Below are positions 1 through 9,736 of a stretch of DNA of 45,522 bases, piece after piece (positions within the stretch are counted from its first letter, which is position 1; each line of letters starts with the position of its first letter). This DNA is from Thiogranum sp. (GTDB lineage: Bacteria > Pseudomonadota > Gammaproteobacteria > DSM-19610). Below the pieces are notes generated by a model, which was not told the origin of the DNA, made no database searches, and was given only the letters and a program-made list of their open reading frames with translations. A program made the translations under genes and the position numbers. Location of the stretch: positions 1 to 45,522 of the forward strand of contig JAJDOI010000223.1 of NCBI GenBank assembly GCA_022340245.1, read 5' to 3'.

Positions 1-234
1 TCCACCCGCCTGCTGTCGCCGGTGGTGATGGTCAACCTGCTCGGCGATGCCTGGTCCAACGGGACCCCCGCGTGGGACAAACTGCTGTCCCACCCCCAGG
101 CCAAACTGCATCTCTACGGCAAACAGGAAGCCCGTGCGGGCCGCAAAATGGGCCACTACAACTGCCTGGCGGAAGACGCACAACGGGCGATGGACCTTGC
201 CGAGCTGATACGCGCGCAACTCAACGGCGCCTGA
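1..234 (+). CDS. purK: PurK C-terminal fragment (5-(carboxyamino)imidazole ribonucleotide synthase), truncated at window start
   Basis: Frame 1 is open from base 1 (STRLLSPVVMVNLLGD...HLYGKQEARAGRKMGHYN) and ends at TGA 232-234; it matches the PurK C-terminal MVNLLG / YGK...R.GRKMGH pattern. Confidence 0.85.
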   Translation, partial: STRLLSPVVMVNLLGDAWSNGTPAWDKLLSHPQAKLHLYGKQEARAGRKMGHYNCLAEDAQRAMDLAELIRAQLNGA

Positions 235-334
235 GGACGCGTCAGGCACCGCGACAATAGCGGCCCGCCATTCTGCAAGGCGGAAAAAGGTGTATGCTGA
301 TATCTATCGGATCAGTACCGAGTGGTATACCGCA

Positions 335-1687
335 ATGCGGCACCTGAGAACGTGCTTACTGCTTGTGTGCGCACTGTGTCTGGCGCCGCCGACACCGGCC
401 GCACAATCGGGCATGTTGCTGCAACTGGATGGCCCGGTCAGTCCGGCCAGCGGCGATTTCGTCGTACGTGGAATCGACAAGGCTGCAGCAGCGGGCGCCA
501 GCCTGGTCATCCTGCGTATCGACACGCCGGGCGGACTGGACAGTGCCATGCGCCATATCGTGCAGGCGATACTGGCCTCCCCGGTTCCCGTTGTCGGCTA
601 CGTCGCGCCCAGCGGCGCGCGCGCGGCCAGCGCCGGCACCTATATCCTCTACGCTTGTCACGTTGCCGCCATGGCGCCAGGAACCAATCTCGGGGCGGCG
701 ACCCCGGTGCAGATCGGCGCGGGCGGCGGGCTGCCGAGCCACGTGAAGCCGGAACCCGGCGACAAACCGGGTAGCGATAACGGCAGCGGCAAGGGCGATA
801 CAGCCATGCAGCACAAGCTGATCAATGACGCCGCGGCCTATTTGCGCTCGCTTGCCGAGCTGCGCGGCCGCAACGTGGAGTGGACCGTGCAGGCCGTGCG
901 CGAAGGCGCCAGCCTGTCTGCCAAAGAAGCCTTGAGCGCGGGCGTGATCAACCTGCTCGCCCGCAACCGGGACGATCTGCTGACCCAGCTCGATGGCTAC
1001 CCGGTCAGCATGGATGGCGACACCGAGATTCTGAATACCGAGGATATGACGCTAACGGTGCTCGAACCGGACTGGCGCACCCGGCTGCTGTCGGTGATCG
1101 CCGATCCCAACATTGCCTACATACTGGTCCTGATCGGCATTTATGGACTGATTTTCGAGTTCTACAACCCCGGTTTTGTGTTGCCCGGGGTCGTCGGCGC
1201 AATCAGCCTGTTGCTGGCGCTGTTCGCGTTGCAGGTACTGCCGGTCAATTATGCCGGACTCGCGTTGCTGATACTCGGCATCATATTCATGGTCTCCGAA
1301 GCCTTTGTGCCGAGTTTCGGCGCGCTGGGCATCGGCGGCCTGATCGCGTTCGTAATCGGGTCTATTATCATGATTGACACCGACATGCCCGGCTACGGAA
1401 TTTCGCTGCCGCTGATTTTCACCTTCACCGCCATCAGCGGGGCTTTCTTTCTCGGCATCATCGGCATGGCCATCAAGGCGCGGGGGCGACCGGTCGTCAG
1501 CGGCCAGGAAGAACTGCTCAAAGCCCGGGGAACGGTGCAGCAGGACTTCAGTGACGAAGGGTGGATACATATTCACGGCGAGTCCTGGCAAGCGAAAAGC
1601 GTAGTGCCGCTGAAACGCGGCCAGACGGTACGGGTTACCCGCATCGACGGACTGACCCTGTTTGTGGAACCGCAAGAGGAGGACTGA
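335..1687 (+). CDS. NfeD-family membrane protein with ClpP-class serine protease domain
   Basis: Signal-peptide-like start [17 protein letters not shown], protease segment [32 protein letters not shown], later Lys-containing [15 protein letters not shown]-terminal TM helices and OB-like NfeD domain. The ORF starts at 290; ATG 335 is the likelier start. Confidence 0.85.
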   Translation: MRHLRTCLLLVCALCLAPPTPAAQSGMLLQLDGPVSPASGDFVVRGIDKAAAAGASLVILRIDTPGGLDSAMRHIVQAILASPVPVVGYVAPSGARAASAGTYILYACHVAAMAPGTNLGAATPVQIGAGGGLPSHVKPEPGDKPGSDNGSGKGDTAMQHKLINDAAAYLRSLAELRGRNVEWTVQAVREGASLSAKEALSAGVINLLARNRDDLLTQLDGYPVSMDGDTEILNTEDMTLTVLEPDWRTRLLSVIADPNIAYILVLIGIYGLIFEFYNPGFVLPGVVGAISLLLALFALQVLPVNYAGLALLILGIIFMVSEAFVPSFGALGIGGLIAFVIGSIIMIDTDMPGYGISLPLIFTFTAISGAFFLGIIGMAIKARGRPVVSGQEELLKARGTVQQDFSDEGWIHIHGESWQAKSVVPLKRGQTVRVTRIDGLTLFVEPQEED

Positions 1688-1689
1688 CC

Positions 1690-2445
1690 ATGCCTGTCAT
1701 TACTATCGCCGTGGCCGCAGTGATTATCGCATTGCTGGCCTGGACTTTCCGCATTCTGCGCGAATACGAACGGGGCGTGGTGTTTATGCTCGGGCGTTTC
1801 TGGAAAGTGAAGGGACCGGGGCTGGTCATTGTCGTACCGCTGATACAGCAGATGGTGCGCGTGGATCTGCGCACCATTGTCATGGATGTGCCTAGCCAGG
1901 ACGTCATTTCCCGTGACAACGTGTCGGTCAAGGTGAATGCGGTGCTCTATTTCCGGGTTATCGACGCCGAACGCGCTATCATCCAGGTTGAGGACTACCT
2001 GATGGCGACCAGCCAGCTGGCGCAGACGACGCTGCGCTCGGTGCTGGGCCAGCACGAACTCGATGATATGCTCGCCGAGCGCGACAAGCTCAACCGCGAT
2101 ATCCAGTTGCTGCTCGACGAGCAAACCGACACCTGGGGCATCAAGGTCTCCAATGTTGAGATCAAGCACCTCGATATCGACGAGAGCATGATTCGCGCTA
2201 TCGCGCGGCAGGCCGAAGCGGAACGCGAACGGCGCGCCAAGGTGATCCATGCCGAAGGCGAACTGCAAGCCTCGGAAAAACTGCTGCAGGCCTCGGAAGT
2301 GCTGTCGCGCAACCCGGGCTCTTTCCAGTTGCGCTACCTGCAGACGCTGACGGAAATCGCCGGGGATAAAAACTCCACCGTGGTCTTCCCCTTTCCAATG
2401 GACCTGATCAAGCCGCTGCTGAAGACGATCGAAAAAGATACATGA
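1690..2445 (+). CDS. SPFH/band 7 (slipin/stomatin-like) protein
   Basis: Single N-terminal TM, then [43 protein letters not shown], typical of slipins; starts 2 bp after the NfeD stop. Confidence 0.9.
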   Translation: MPVITIAVAAVIIALLAWTFRILREYERGVVFMLGRFWKVKGPGLVIVVPLIQQMVRVDLRTIVMDVPSQDVISRDNVSVKVNAVLYFRVIDAERAIIQVEDYLMATSQLAQTTLRSVLGQHELDDMLAERDKLNRDIQLLLDEQTDTWGIKVSNVEIKHLDIDESMIRAIARQAEAERERRAKVIHAEGELQASEKLLQASEVLSRNPGSFQLRYLQTLTEIAGDKNSTVVFPFPMDLIKPLLKTIEKDT

Positions 2446-2460
2446 GGCGCTTACCCGGCG

Positions 2461-5157
2461 ATGAACAACTGGTACAGCATGCAGGACAGCGAATGCCTGC
2501 GTCTTATCGACAGCCGGATGACCGGTCTGTCGCGGGAGGAAGTCAGGCAACGGCTGGCACAATACGGCCCCAACCGTCTCAAACCACCTCAGGGCCGCAG
2601 CCCCTGGCTACGCTTTCTCGGCCAGTTTCATAACGTCCTTATCTATATCCTGTTGATCGCCGGCGTGGTCACTGCCCTGCTGGCGCACTGGATCGACAGC
2701 GGAGTGATTTTCGGCGTCGTCGTTATCAACGCCGTTATCGGCTTCCTGCAGGAGGGCAAGGCAGAGCGGGCCATGGACGCTATTCGCAACATGCTCTCAC
2801 CATCGGCCATGGTGCTGCGTGACGGACATTTCCGCGAAATCGACGCTGAAGCACTGGTTCCGGGCGACCTGGTGCAGCTGCAGGCCGGCGATCGTGTCCC
2901 CGCGGACCTGCGGTTGCTGCGACTGCGGGATCTGCGTATCGATGAAGCGGCGCTGACCGGCGAATCGGTGCCGGTCGACAAACAGCTCGCCTGTGTAGCC
3001 GAATCAGCGCCGATCGGCGATCGGTGCAACATGGCCTATTCCGGCACACTGGTGACCTACGGCCAGGGCCTGGGGCTGGTGGTGGCAACCGGCGAACTCA
3101 CCCAGGTCGGGCATATCAGCGAACTGCTCGGTTCGGTACACACCCTCACCACGCCGCTGCTCAACCAGATCGCCCGCTTCGGCCGGGTGCTGACCGTGGC
3201 CATTCTCGCACTCGCAGCACTGACCTTCCTGTTCGGTGTACTGATCCACGGCGAGCCCGCGGACCGGATGTTTCTCGCCGGGGTCGCGCTCGCCGTGGCC
3301 GCGATCCCGGAAGGCCTGCCAGCCATCATCACCATTACGCTCGCCATCGGCGTGCAGGCCATGGCGCGACGCAATGTCATCATCCGGCGCCTGCCTGCGG
3401 TGGAAACACTCGGGTCGGTGACCGTCATCTGTTCCGACAAAACAGGCACCCTGACCCACAACGAACTGACGGTTACACGACTGCTCACCGCCGGTTACGA
3501 CTTCAGTGTCACCGGCGCCGGGTATGCGCCGCATGGCGAATTCTGCCACGACGGAACAGCGGTGGATATCAAGGATTATCCGGGGGTACTGGAAGTCCTG
3601 CGCGCCGGACTGCTGTGCAACGATGCCGAACTGCAGCTTGACGATGAAGGCCAGTGGCTGCCTCACGGCGACACGCTGGATGCCGCCCTGCTGAGCCTGG
3701 CGCGCAAGGCCGGCCTCGACGATGAATTCGAGCGCAGCGAATGGCCGCGCGACGACAACATCCCCTTCGATTCCAGCCACCGTTTCATGGCCACGCTGCA
3801 TCACGACCATACCGGTCACGGGTTCATGTATATCAAGGGCGCACCGGAGCGCCTGTTCGCCATGTGCACCAGCGAACGCTATGCGGGTGAGGACCGCCCC
3901 ATTCACCTTGATTACTGGCACCGCAAACAGCAGGAAATGGGTGAGCAGGGCCAGCGGGTTCTGGCGGTGGCTTTCCGCACACCCACCGACCACTGCCGCT
4001 CGGTGACCTTTGGCGATGTGGAACAGGGCCTCACCCTGCTGGGATTGTACGGTTTCACCGACCCGCCGCGTGACGACGCCCGGCAGGCCGTCGCCGCCTG
4101 TCGCAGCGCGGGCATTCAGGTCAAGATGATTACCGGTGATCACGCCACCACCGCGCGCGCCATAGGCGCCCAGTTGGGCATTGACGACGCTCACCCCGCG
4201 CTCACCGGCCAGGAACTGGAAGTCATGGACGATGTGGCACTGCAGCAGGCCGTCACCGACACCGACATCTTTGCGCGCGCCAGCCCGGAGCATAAGCTGC
4301 GCCTGGTGCAGGCCCTGCAGGCGCGCGGCCAGGTAACCGCCATGACGGGCGACGGCGTCAACGACGCACCCGCGCTGAAGCGCGCCGATGTCGGTGTGGC
4401 GATGGGTCGCAAAGGTACGGAAGCTGCGAAGGAAGCGGCGGAAATGGTGATCACCGACGACCACTTCGCGTCCATCGTTGCCGGGGTGGAGGAAGGCCGT
4501 ACGGTCTACGACAACATCCGCAAGTCGATATTGTTCATCCTGCCCACCAACGGCGCCGAGGCGCTGGTGGTCGTGGCCGCCGTACTGTTGGGACGCATGC
4601 TGCCCATCACGCCCGCCCAGATCCTGTGGATCAACATGATCACTGCCGTCACGCTGGCCCTGTCCCTGGCTTTCGAGCCTGCAGAGCGCAATGTCATGCA
4701 GCGTCCGCCTCGACGGCCCGAAGAGCCACTGCTGTCCGCCCTGCTGGTGGAGCGCATTCTGCTGGTGTCTGTGCTCATGGTGATCGGCACGTTCGGGCTG
4801 TTTATCTGGGCCCGTGAGCAGGGGGCGCCACTCGAGCTGGCGCGCACACTCGCCGTGAATACGCTGGTCGTCGGCGAGACCTTCTACCTGTTCAACACGC
4901 GCTATCTCACGGCCTCATCGCTCAAGCCGGACACCCTGACAGGCAATCGCTATGCCGTTATCGCTACGGTGGTCGTCCTGCTGTTTCAGCTGCTGTTTAC
5001 CTATGCGCCGCCGATGCAGACGCTGTTCGCGACCCAGGGGCTGGACGCGCTGCACTGGCTGCAGATTTTCGCCGTGGGACTGGCGGTTTTCCTGCTGGTG
5101 GAAGTGGAAAAAGCCTGGCTACGGCGCCACCAGCACCAGCACACCCCGCAACAGTAA
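2461..5157 (+). CDS. Cation-transporting P-type ATPase (PMCA/SERCA/MgtA-like)
   Basis: 898 aa with phosphorylation motif CSDKTGTLTHNE, TGES motif (DEAALTGESVPVDK), TGDGVNDAPALKRADVGVAMG and multiple TMs. Confidence 0.93.
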   Translation: MNNWYSMQDSECLRLIDSRMTGLSREEVRQRLAQYGPNRLKPPQGRSPWLRFLGQFHNVLIYILLIAGVVTALLAHWIDSGVIFGVVVINAVIGFLQEGKAERAMDAIRNMLSPSAMVLRDGHFREIDAEALVPGDLVQLQAGDRVPADLRLLRLRDLRIDEAALTGESVPVDKQLACVAESAPIGDRCNMAYSGTLVTYGQGLGLVVATGELTQVGHISELLGSVHTLTTPLLNQIARFGRVLTVAILALAALTFLFGVLIHGEPADRMFLAGVALAVAAIPEGLPAIITITLAIGVQAMARRNVIIRRLPAVETLGSVTVICSDKTGTLTHNELTVTRLLTAGYDFSVTGAGYAPHGEFCHDGTAVDIKDYPGVLEVLRAGLLCNDAELQLDDEGQWLPHGDTLDAALLSLARKAGLDDEFERSEWPRDDNIPFDSSHRFMATLHHDHTGHGFMYIKGAPERLFAMCTSERYAGEDRPIHLDYWHRKQQEMGEQGQRVLAVAFRTPTDHCRSVTFGDVEQGLTLLGLYGFTDPPRDDARQAVAACRSAGIQVKMITGDHATTARAIGAQLGIDDAHPALTGQELEVMDDVALQQAVTDTDIFARASPEHKLRLVQALQARGQVTAMTGDGVNDAPALKRADVGVAMGRKGTEAAKEAAEMVITDDHFASIVAGVEEGRTVYDNIRKSILFILPTNGAEALVVVAAVLLGRMLPITPAQILWINMITAVTLALSLAFEPAERNVMQRPPRRPEEPLLSALLVERILLVSVLMVIGTFGLFIWAREQGAPLELARTLAVNTLVVGETFYLFNTRYLTASSLKPDTLTGNRYAVIATVVVLLFQLLFTYAPPMQTLFATQGLDALHWLQIFAVGLAVFLLVEVEKAWLRRHQHQHTPQQ

Positions 5158-5242
5158 TCAACCAGCCGCCATCACAGGCCAGGCAGTGTGGTGTGGAGCC
5201 GGCCGCGCATCGTTTACCCGGATTGCGTCACCGCGCCAGTCG

Positions 5243-5605
5243 CTAGACCAATGACAGGTACAGCCACACCAGCCCCATGACAAGCCCCAGACCCATCACG
5301 CCCAGCAGCACCGTACTGGCATGGTTTTTCCGCCAGCCTCTGAATATCCAGTAACTTTGCAGTCCTGCAAAACCCGCCGCCACACCCAGCACCATAACCA
5401 GTCGCTTGTCCGGAATGTCCATCGGCATTATGAGAAAGAAAAAGAATACAAATGCCACGCCCAGTGGCGTCAGGGAGAAAATCCAGTCCTGTACTTCCCT
5501 CGGGTCCCTGCGGGTCTTCAACATTCTATGCAGCTTGCTCTCGCCATCCATCGAGCCGATTCCTCTCAAAAACGCATCAACGAAATTGAAGGTTAGCATA
5601 GCCAC
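5243..5605 (-). CDS. Small uncharacterised membrane protein (~120 aa)
   Basis: ORF with about three hydrophobic segments (SLTPLGVAFVFFFFLIMP, LVMVLGVAAGFAGLQSYWIF, VLLGVMGLGLVMGLVWLYLSLV). No family recognised. Confidence 0.55.
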   Translation of the reverse strand: MAMLTFNFVDAFLRGIGSMDGESKLHRMLKTRRDPREVQDWIFSLTPLGVAFVFFFFLIMPMDIPDKRLVMVLGVAAGFAGLQSYWIFRGWRKNHASTVLLGVMGLGLVMGLVWLYLSLV

Positions 5606-5823
5606 GACACGTCTTATTGACTCAGATCAACTGCGGATCGCGACAGTACAGATGACTACCCCTGCCGCTTCTGGCAAGACCCCCCAATGCCTTTTGCACG
5701 CCGGTCAGCGCGCACGTCAGCGCAACGATATCGCGGTCATCGGACGACACGCGGGTATTACAATCTTGCAAACAACATCGGCCCTGACCGTTCGTATCTG
5801 CAACACCGGTTTCGCCGCGAAGG

Positions 5824-6909
5824 TCAGTGGTGGATAGAACCGTCCCGGACCGGTTCATCTATGACGATATTTCTCCTTGGCCCATGACCGACCGGCAACA
5901 GGCGCACAATGCGCTTTTCACGGGCATCTACAATGGCTACCTGATCACGATCGGAAAGTGCAACCGCTGCATAGCGACCGTCAGGTGCAAAGCTGAGCCA
6001 GTAGCCTGTACCACCGAGCTGCAAATGCGCTGTTTCAGCGTAGTTGTCATGGTCCAGGCTATGAACACTCAGGTTGTGACCACAGGTTGACCAGACTTCC
6101 TTCTGGTCCGGCCGCACAGCCAGACCGTGACAATGTACCAGGTCGAACATTTTGCCGTAGCCAAGACGCAAGGATACCCGGTTCATCAGTTTTTGCACCG
6201 GCCGGAACCACCCCAGACCGATACTGTGCCGTACTGTCTTTATAACCGTACTCTGCTCTATATCCGCAACCCTGAAACCATTCACCCCGTCCACCTGCTG
6301 GAAGAGCAACTGTCCGTCGCGCGACAGGTCAAGCGGCCGCACCTGCCCGCCGAACGGGATGAAACCCGTTGCCCGGTGACCGGCCGCCACATCGACAACG
6401 GTTACACCGTGCGGGTTACCCAATGGCGACAGATACGTGTGGCGCCCGTCGCTCGATGCTTTCGCGTTGTGCGGTCGACCACCCGTGCTGATTTTTTTTA
6501 CTGTGGTTCCGGACCCGGTGTCGACGACCCAGTACTCACCATTTTTGCAGGGGACGTACAACCACTTTCCGTCGGGCGTTACAGCGATGTTCTGCGGTTC
6601 TTCGCAGGTTTGCATACGCCTCTCGATATCCAGGCTCGCCGGGTTGATCCACAGCAACTCACCGTGAGGTTGCCGGTAGCGCTCGAGCGAGACATAGATC
6701 ATCCGCTGGTCTTTCGGGACGGCGATGCCGTGCGGGTTGCGGCCGACGTCCAGACGACGCACAAGCCGGAAGTCGTCGAGATTGAAGATATGTATATCAT
6801 TGCCCCAGGCATTTAACTGCCACAGATAGGGCGTTGCCTGGGCCGCTGTTGAAGACGCCAGCACCGCCGCGAGAACTCGCAAAATCCCCCAGCCTCTTGA
6901 CACGCTCAT
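5824..6909 (-). CDS. Secreted YVTN/quinohemoprotein amine dehydrogenase-like beta-propeller protein
   Basis: Signal peptide MSVSRGWGILRVLAAVLASSTAAQA, then blade repeats such as LDVGRNPHGIAVPKDQRMIYVS, PQNIAVTPDGKWLYVPC, GGRPHNAKASSDGRHTYLS. The ORF opens at 6981; ATG 6909 gives the signal peptide. Confidence 0.75.
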   Translation of the reverse strand: MSVSRGWGILRVLAAVLASSTAAQATPYLWQLNAWGNDIHIFNLDDFRLVRRLDVGRNPHGIAVPKDQRMIYVSLERYRQPHGELLWINPASLDIERRMQTCEEPQNIAVTPDGKWLYVPCKNGEYWVVDTGSGTTVKKISTGGRPHNAKASSDGRHTYLSPLGNPHGVTVVDVAAGHRATGFIPFGGQVRPLDLSRDGQLLFQQVDGVNGFRVADIEQSTVIKTVRHSIGLGWFRPVQKLMNRVSLRLGYGKMFDLVHCHGLAVRPDQKEVWSTCGHNLSVHSLDHDNYAETAHLQLGGTGYWLSFAPDGRYAAVALSDRDQVAIVDAREKRIVRLLPVGHGPRRNIVIDEPVRDGSIHH

Positions 6910-6934
6910 CCTGTCAACACTCCCCGTTCCCGGC

Positions 6935-8464
6935 CTATCGCTTCTTGATGCCCCTGCGAACCAGTCGGCTTTTGATTGCATTTTTCACACTCCGCCCTGT
7001 TTTTCTCAGACTGCCCCGCCCTTCACTTTTGTCGGGGTTGATCGGCTCGTCCAACAGGTCCGGCCACATTTTCTCTATGAGCGCGTAAAAAGCCCGATGG
7101 CGGGGTGAACTTCTATACCTCGCGTCTATAGACAACATGGTCGTGAGCAATTCACGACAGTTGAACGGTGTAAACATATCCCGCCACGCCAGGTCAAATT
7201 CCATCTGGGTTGCAGCCAGCCAGTTACCATGTGACTGCTCCCAGCTGAAAAGATCCAGCAAATGTATATTGTAGCGTTCGCCGATTCCGCCAAGCCATCG
7301 CTGAAAGCTGTCCACCGCAAATTCGCACTCGCCCATCGATTGCAGGGTTGCGAGGTCGCGGGCGGTGATTTCACGCTTTTCCGCGTCGATCTTTTTGCGA
7401 AACGGTTCCCTGACAACCTCCGCACCGCTGCCGGTCACAACCACTTTGGTGCGCCCGAAGCGGTGCAGAATGGCTTCCACATCCTGGCCGTAATGGTCGT
7501 GTGCCAGGAACACGTTCTGTTTAAACGCCTTGCTGAATTCGGCGGACATATAAGGAAGCGCTTTGATGACCTCGCGGGAAATCCCGGCCTTGCCGAGCAC
7601 CCGTGCCGCCACCGCAATATCCTGATGGTTGTCCGGCATCCCGCCCTGCCGAACCGTAACCCCCGCAACCCCTTTGCGTATCGCGCTGCTTGCCGCGAGG
7701 ACGATGCGGCTGTCAAACCCCGCGGTCATACCGATGACAACGTCGAAGCGCGCGTGGACAGCACGCATCATACCTTGCAGTAGGCCCGCTGCCTTCTCGA
7801 TCGCCTCATCGAAACCCTCTTCCTGCAGCGCCCGATCCGGCCAATAGCGGTGGCACTGACCCGTGCACAGGTCGAGATAGTGATTGGGCAGCAGGCGCAC
7901 GATCTCCCGGAACGGCGTTGCCGTACCGGGCCAACGATATTCGCGGTGACGCCGGAACTCCAGCGAGTCAATGAATTTCTCCGCCGTGGCATCGACGCGA
8001 AGCTCGAAGAGCCATCCCAGAAGGCCCGGCTGCGACGCGACCCAAAAGCCGCGCGAACATTCGCCGGTGGTGTAAAACACCTGGCGCAGGCCCAGCGCGT
8101 CGGTGAACATCGCCTTGCGCTCAGCGTCATATGCAATGATTATCCATCGCCCCCCGCACACCGCAGTTGCCGCCATCAGGCGTTCAACGCTGGAAAACAC
8201 ATCGAACAGTGCCCGCGCGACACCGGCATTGTCCGCGCCGGGAGTCCGCGGATCGAATATCTGACCGATGACGGTGATTGACCTGGTCGCGTCCGACACC
8301 TGCTCGACAGCGATTTCCGGGTGCACGGTCAGCTTAAACGACTCATCTACCGGTACACGCTGCCAGCCTTGCAAGGCGTCGACAAACGCGCTGCCCAGGA
8401 CGAACTGGTGGCAAAACCGGTCCTTGCTGAAACTTCCCCGCAGGTCTTTTTCAATGAGTAGCAT
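6935..8464 (-). CDS. Asparagine-synthetase-like ATP-pyrophosphatase protein lacking an N-terminal Cys2 nucleophile
   Basis: PP-loop-like motif VVIGMTAGFDSRIVLAASSA and N-terminal NTN-like region (ALGLRQVFYTTG...FWVASQPGLLGWL). Start chosen at MLLIEKDL (8464), after the preceding gene's stop; ORF opens at 8509. Confidence 0.72.
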   Translation of the reverse strand: MLLIEKDLRGSFSKDRFCHQFVLGSAFVDALQGWQRVPVDESFKLTVHPEIAVEQVSDATRSITVIGQIFDPRTPGADNAGVARALFDVFSSVERLMAATAVCGGRWIIIAYDAERKAMFTDALGLRQVFYTTGECSRGFWVASQPGLLGWLFELRVDATAEKFIDSLEFRRHREYRWPGTATPFREIVRLLPNHYLDLCTGQCHRYWPDRALQEEGFDEAIEKAAGLLQGMMRAVHARFDVVIGMTAGFDSRIVLAASSAIRKGVAGVTVRQGGMPDNHQDIAVAARVLGKAGISREVIKALPYMSAEFSKAFKQNVFLAHDHYGQDVEAILHRFGRTKVVVTGSGAEVVREPFRKKIDAEKREITARDLATLQSMGECEFAVDSFQRWLGGIGERYNIHLLDLFSWEQSHGNWLAATQMEFDLAWRDMFTPFNCRELLTTMLSIDARYRSSPRHRAFYALIEKMWPDLLDEPINPDKSEGRGSLRKTGRSVKNAIKSRLVRRGIKKR

Positions 8465-8477
8465 CGAGCAGGATTCG

Positions 8478-8984
8478 CTAGGCGCTCCTGCGCATAATTC
8501 GCCAATCACCGACTATCGTTATGTCCTGGCTGGGTCCGACTTCCTCAAACCCCAGGTGCTGCATGGATGGTACCCGGCTGTTCTGCACCTCCACCCATAC
8601 CTCGGCAGCACCCTGGCGGGCCGCGAGTTCCAGCCGTTCCACATTCAGCCGCATGCCTAGTCCGTTGCCGGAGTACTCCCAGTGAACGACCAGTCGGTTG
8701 AGGACACCTATGGGAAACTGCATACGCTCCACGTATGGCCCGAAACTGCAGCGGTCCGGCACAGCCGCTTGTTCGCTGGCAATAATCAATCGCCCACTGG
8801 CTATGATATTGCCCCGGTCCTGGTATGCGACGTGCCATCCGTCATGGTCGAACTGATCGATACCGAAGCGGCTGGATGCCGCTTTGGTATCGATCACACG
8901 GCTCCAGACGGTCAGCCGAAATTTTTCAATCTCCCTCAGCATATTGATGTTGTCGCTGCCTTTGAAAATCAGCGGATCTTTCAT
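8478..8984 (-). CDS. GNAT-like acetyltransferase
   Basis: Fold-level pattern: GNIIASGRLIIASE, IGVLNRLVVHWEYSGNGLGMRLNVERLELAARQGAAEVWVEVQNSRVPSMQHLGFEEVG resembles GNAT motifs A/B. Confidence 0.6.
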   Translation of the reverse strand: MKDPLIFKGSDNINMLREIEKFRLTVWSRVIDTKAASSRFGIDQFDHDGWHVAYQDRGNIIASGRLIIASEQAAVPDRCSFGPYVERMQFPIGVLNRLVVHWEYSGNGLGMRLNVERLELAARQGAAEVWVEVQNSRVPSMQHLGFEEVGPSQDITIVGDWRIMRRSA

Positions 8985-9736
8985 GACCAGAACCTCAATC
9001 GGCCATCTTCGAAGGCACTGATAAACGAGCCGAAGGCAAGCCGATCCCGGGCTTCCCCAACGGCGTGATAGTTCCGCGAATTGATGATAATCACTTCGCC
9101 GGGCTGAACGTCCACGCTCAACATGCGGGCGCCGCCAACCACCGCCTCAGTGTAAAAATAGCTGTCCGGAACCTGGTGGACATCATCTTCCGGGCTCCAC
9201 AGCTTATCCCAGAGGAGCAGCTCACCGCCTTGCTCGGATACACGCAGGTACAGGTTCCAGGCCAGCTGGGCCGAGGCTGCCCCAATCGCCCAGCCGTCCG
9301 AATCCTGTGCAGCGAAGTCAACATGAATGGGGCTGAAGCCGTTGCGCAACTTGCCGTTGCCGGCAAAATAGCTCCCCAGACCCGGTTCGGACATGATTTC
9401 GGCGTCAAAACCGACCTCACTCAGCTTGCCAATCAGCCGTTGTACCGGTGGAAAGCTCTGCGCGAATATGCGGGAAAAATTCTCGTCCAGCTGCCTGGCG
9501 AGGGCAAAGTAAGCCTGTTTGGAGGCACGCACGCCCTGCTCGTACTGGCTGATGCCAAGCCTCGCCACTTGCTTGATGCTGCTGGTCCGGCAGGCATGTT
9601 CGAGGAGCCCGGCCAGCAGCCGTTGCATTTCCTCATGCGTAGCAAAGTTGTCGATACGAACAGCCGGAATACGACTCTCAATCAGAGCCCGCAGCGAGGC
9701 GTGGCTGAGCGAATGAATCTGAGTATCTTCCCACAT
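8981..9736 (-). CDS. 2-oxoglutarate/Fe(II)-dependent oxygenase-like protein
   Basis: Putative facial triad H-x-D in SPIHVDFAAQD and distal His in INSRNYHAVGEARDRLAFGSFIS with a downstream Arg; overlaps the next gene by 4 bp (ATGA type). Confidence 0.65.
   Translation of the reverse strand: MWEDTQIHSLSHASLRALIESRIPAVRIDNFATHEEMQRLLAGLLEHACRTSSIKQVARLGISQYEQGVRASKQAYFALARQLDENFSRIFAQSFPPVQRLIGKLSEVGFDAEIMSEPGLGSYFAGNGKLRNGFSPIHVDFAAQDSDGWAIGAASAQLAWNLYLRVSEQGGELLLWDKLWSPEDDVHQVPDSYFYTEAVVGGARMLSVDVQPGEVIIINSRNYHAVGEARDRLAFGSFISAFEDGRLRFWS

Noticed and set aside
3004-4464. 486-aa minus-strand ORF inside the P-type ATPase
   Set aside because: Antisense to a conserved ATPase frame, with no recognisable domain.
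5622-5858. 78-aa minus-strand Cys-containing ORF after the beta-propeller
   Set aside because: It overlaps the beta-propeller 3' end out of frame and has no recognisable homology pattern; too weak to call.
6935-9736. Lasso-peptide biosynthetic cluster
   Set aside because: The Asn-synthetase-like protein could recall a lasso cyclase, but no B-type leader peptidase, RRE protein or convincing precursor peptide is adjacent.
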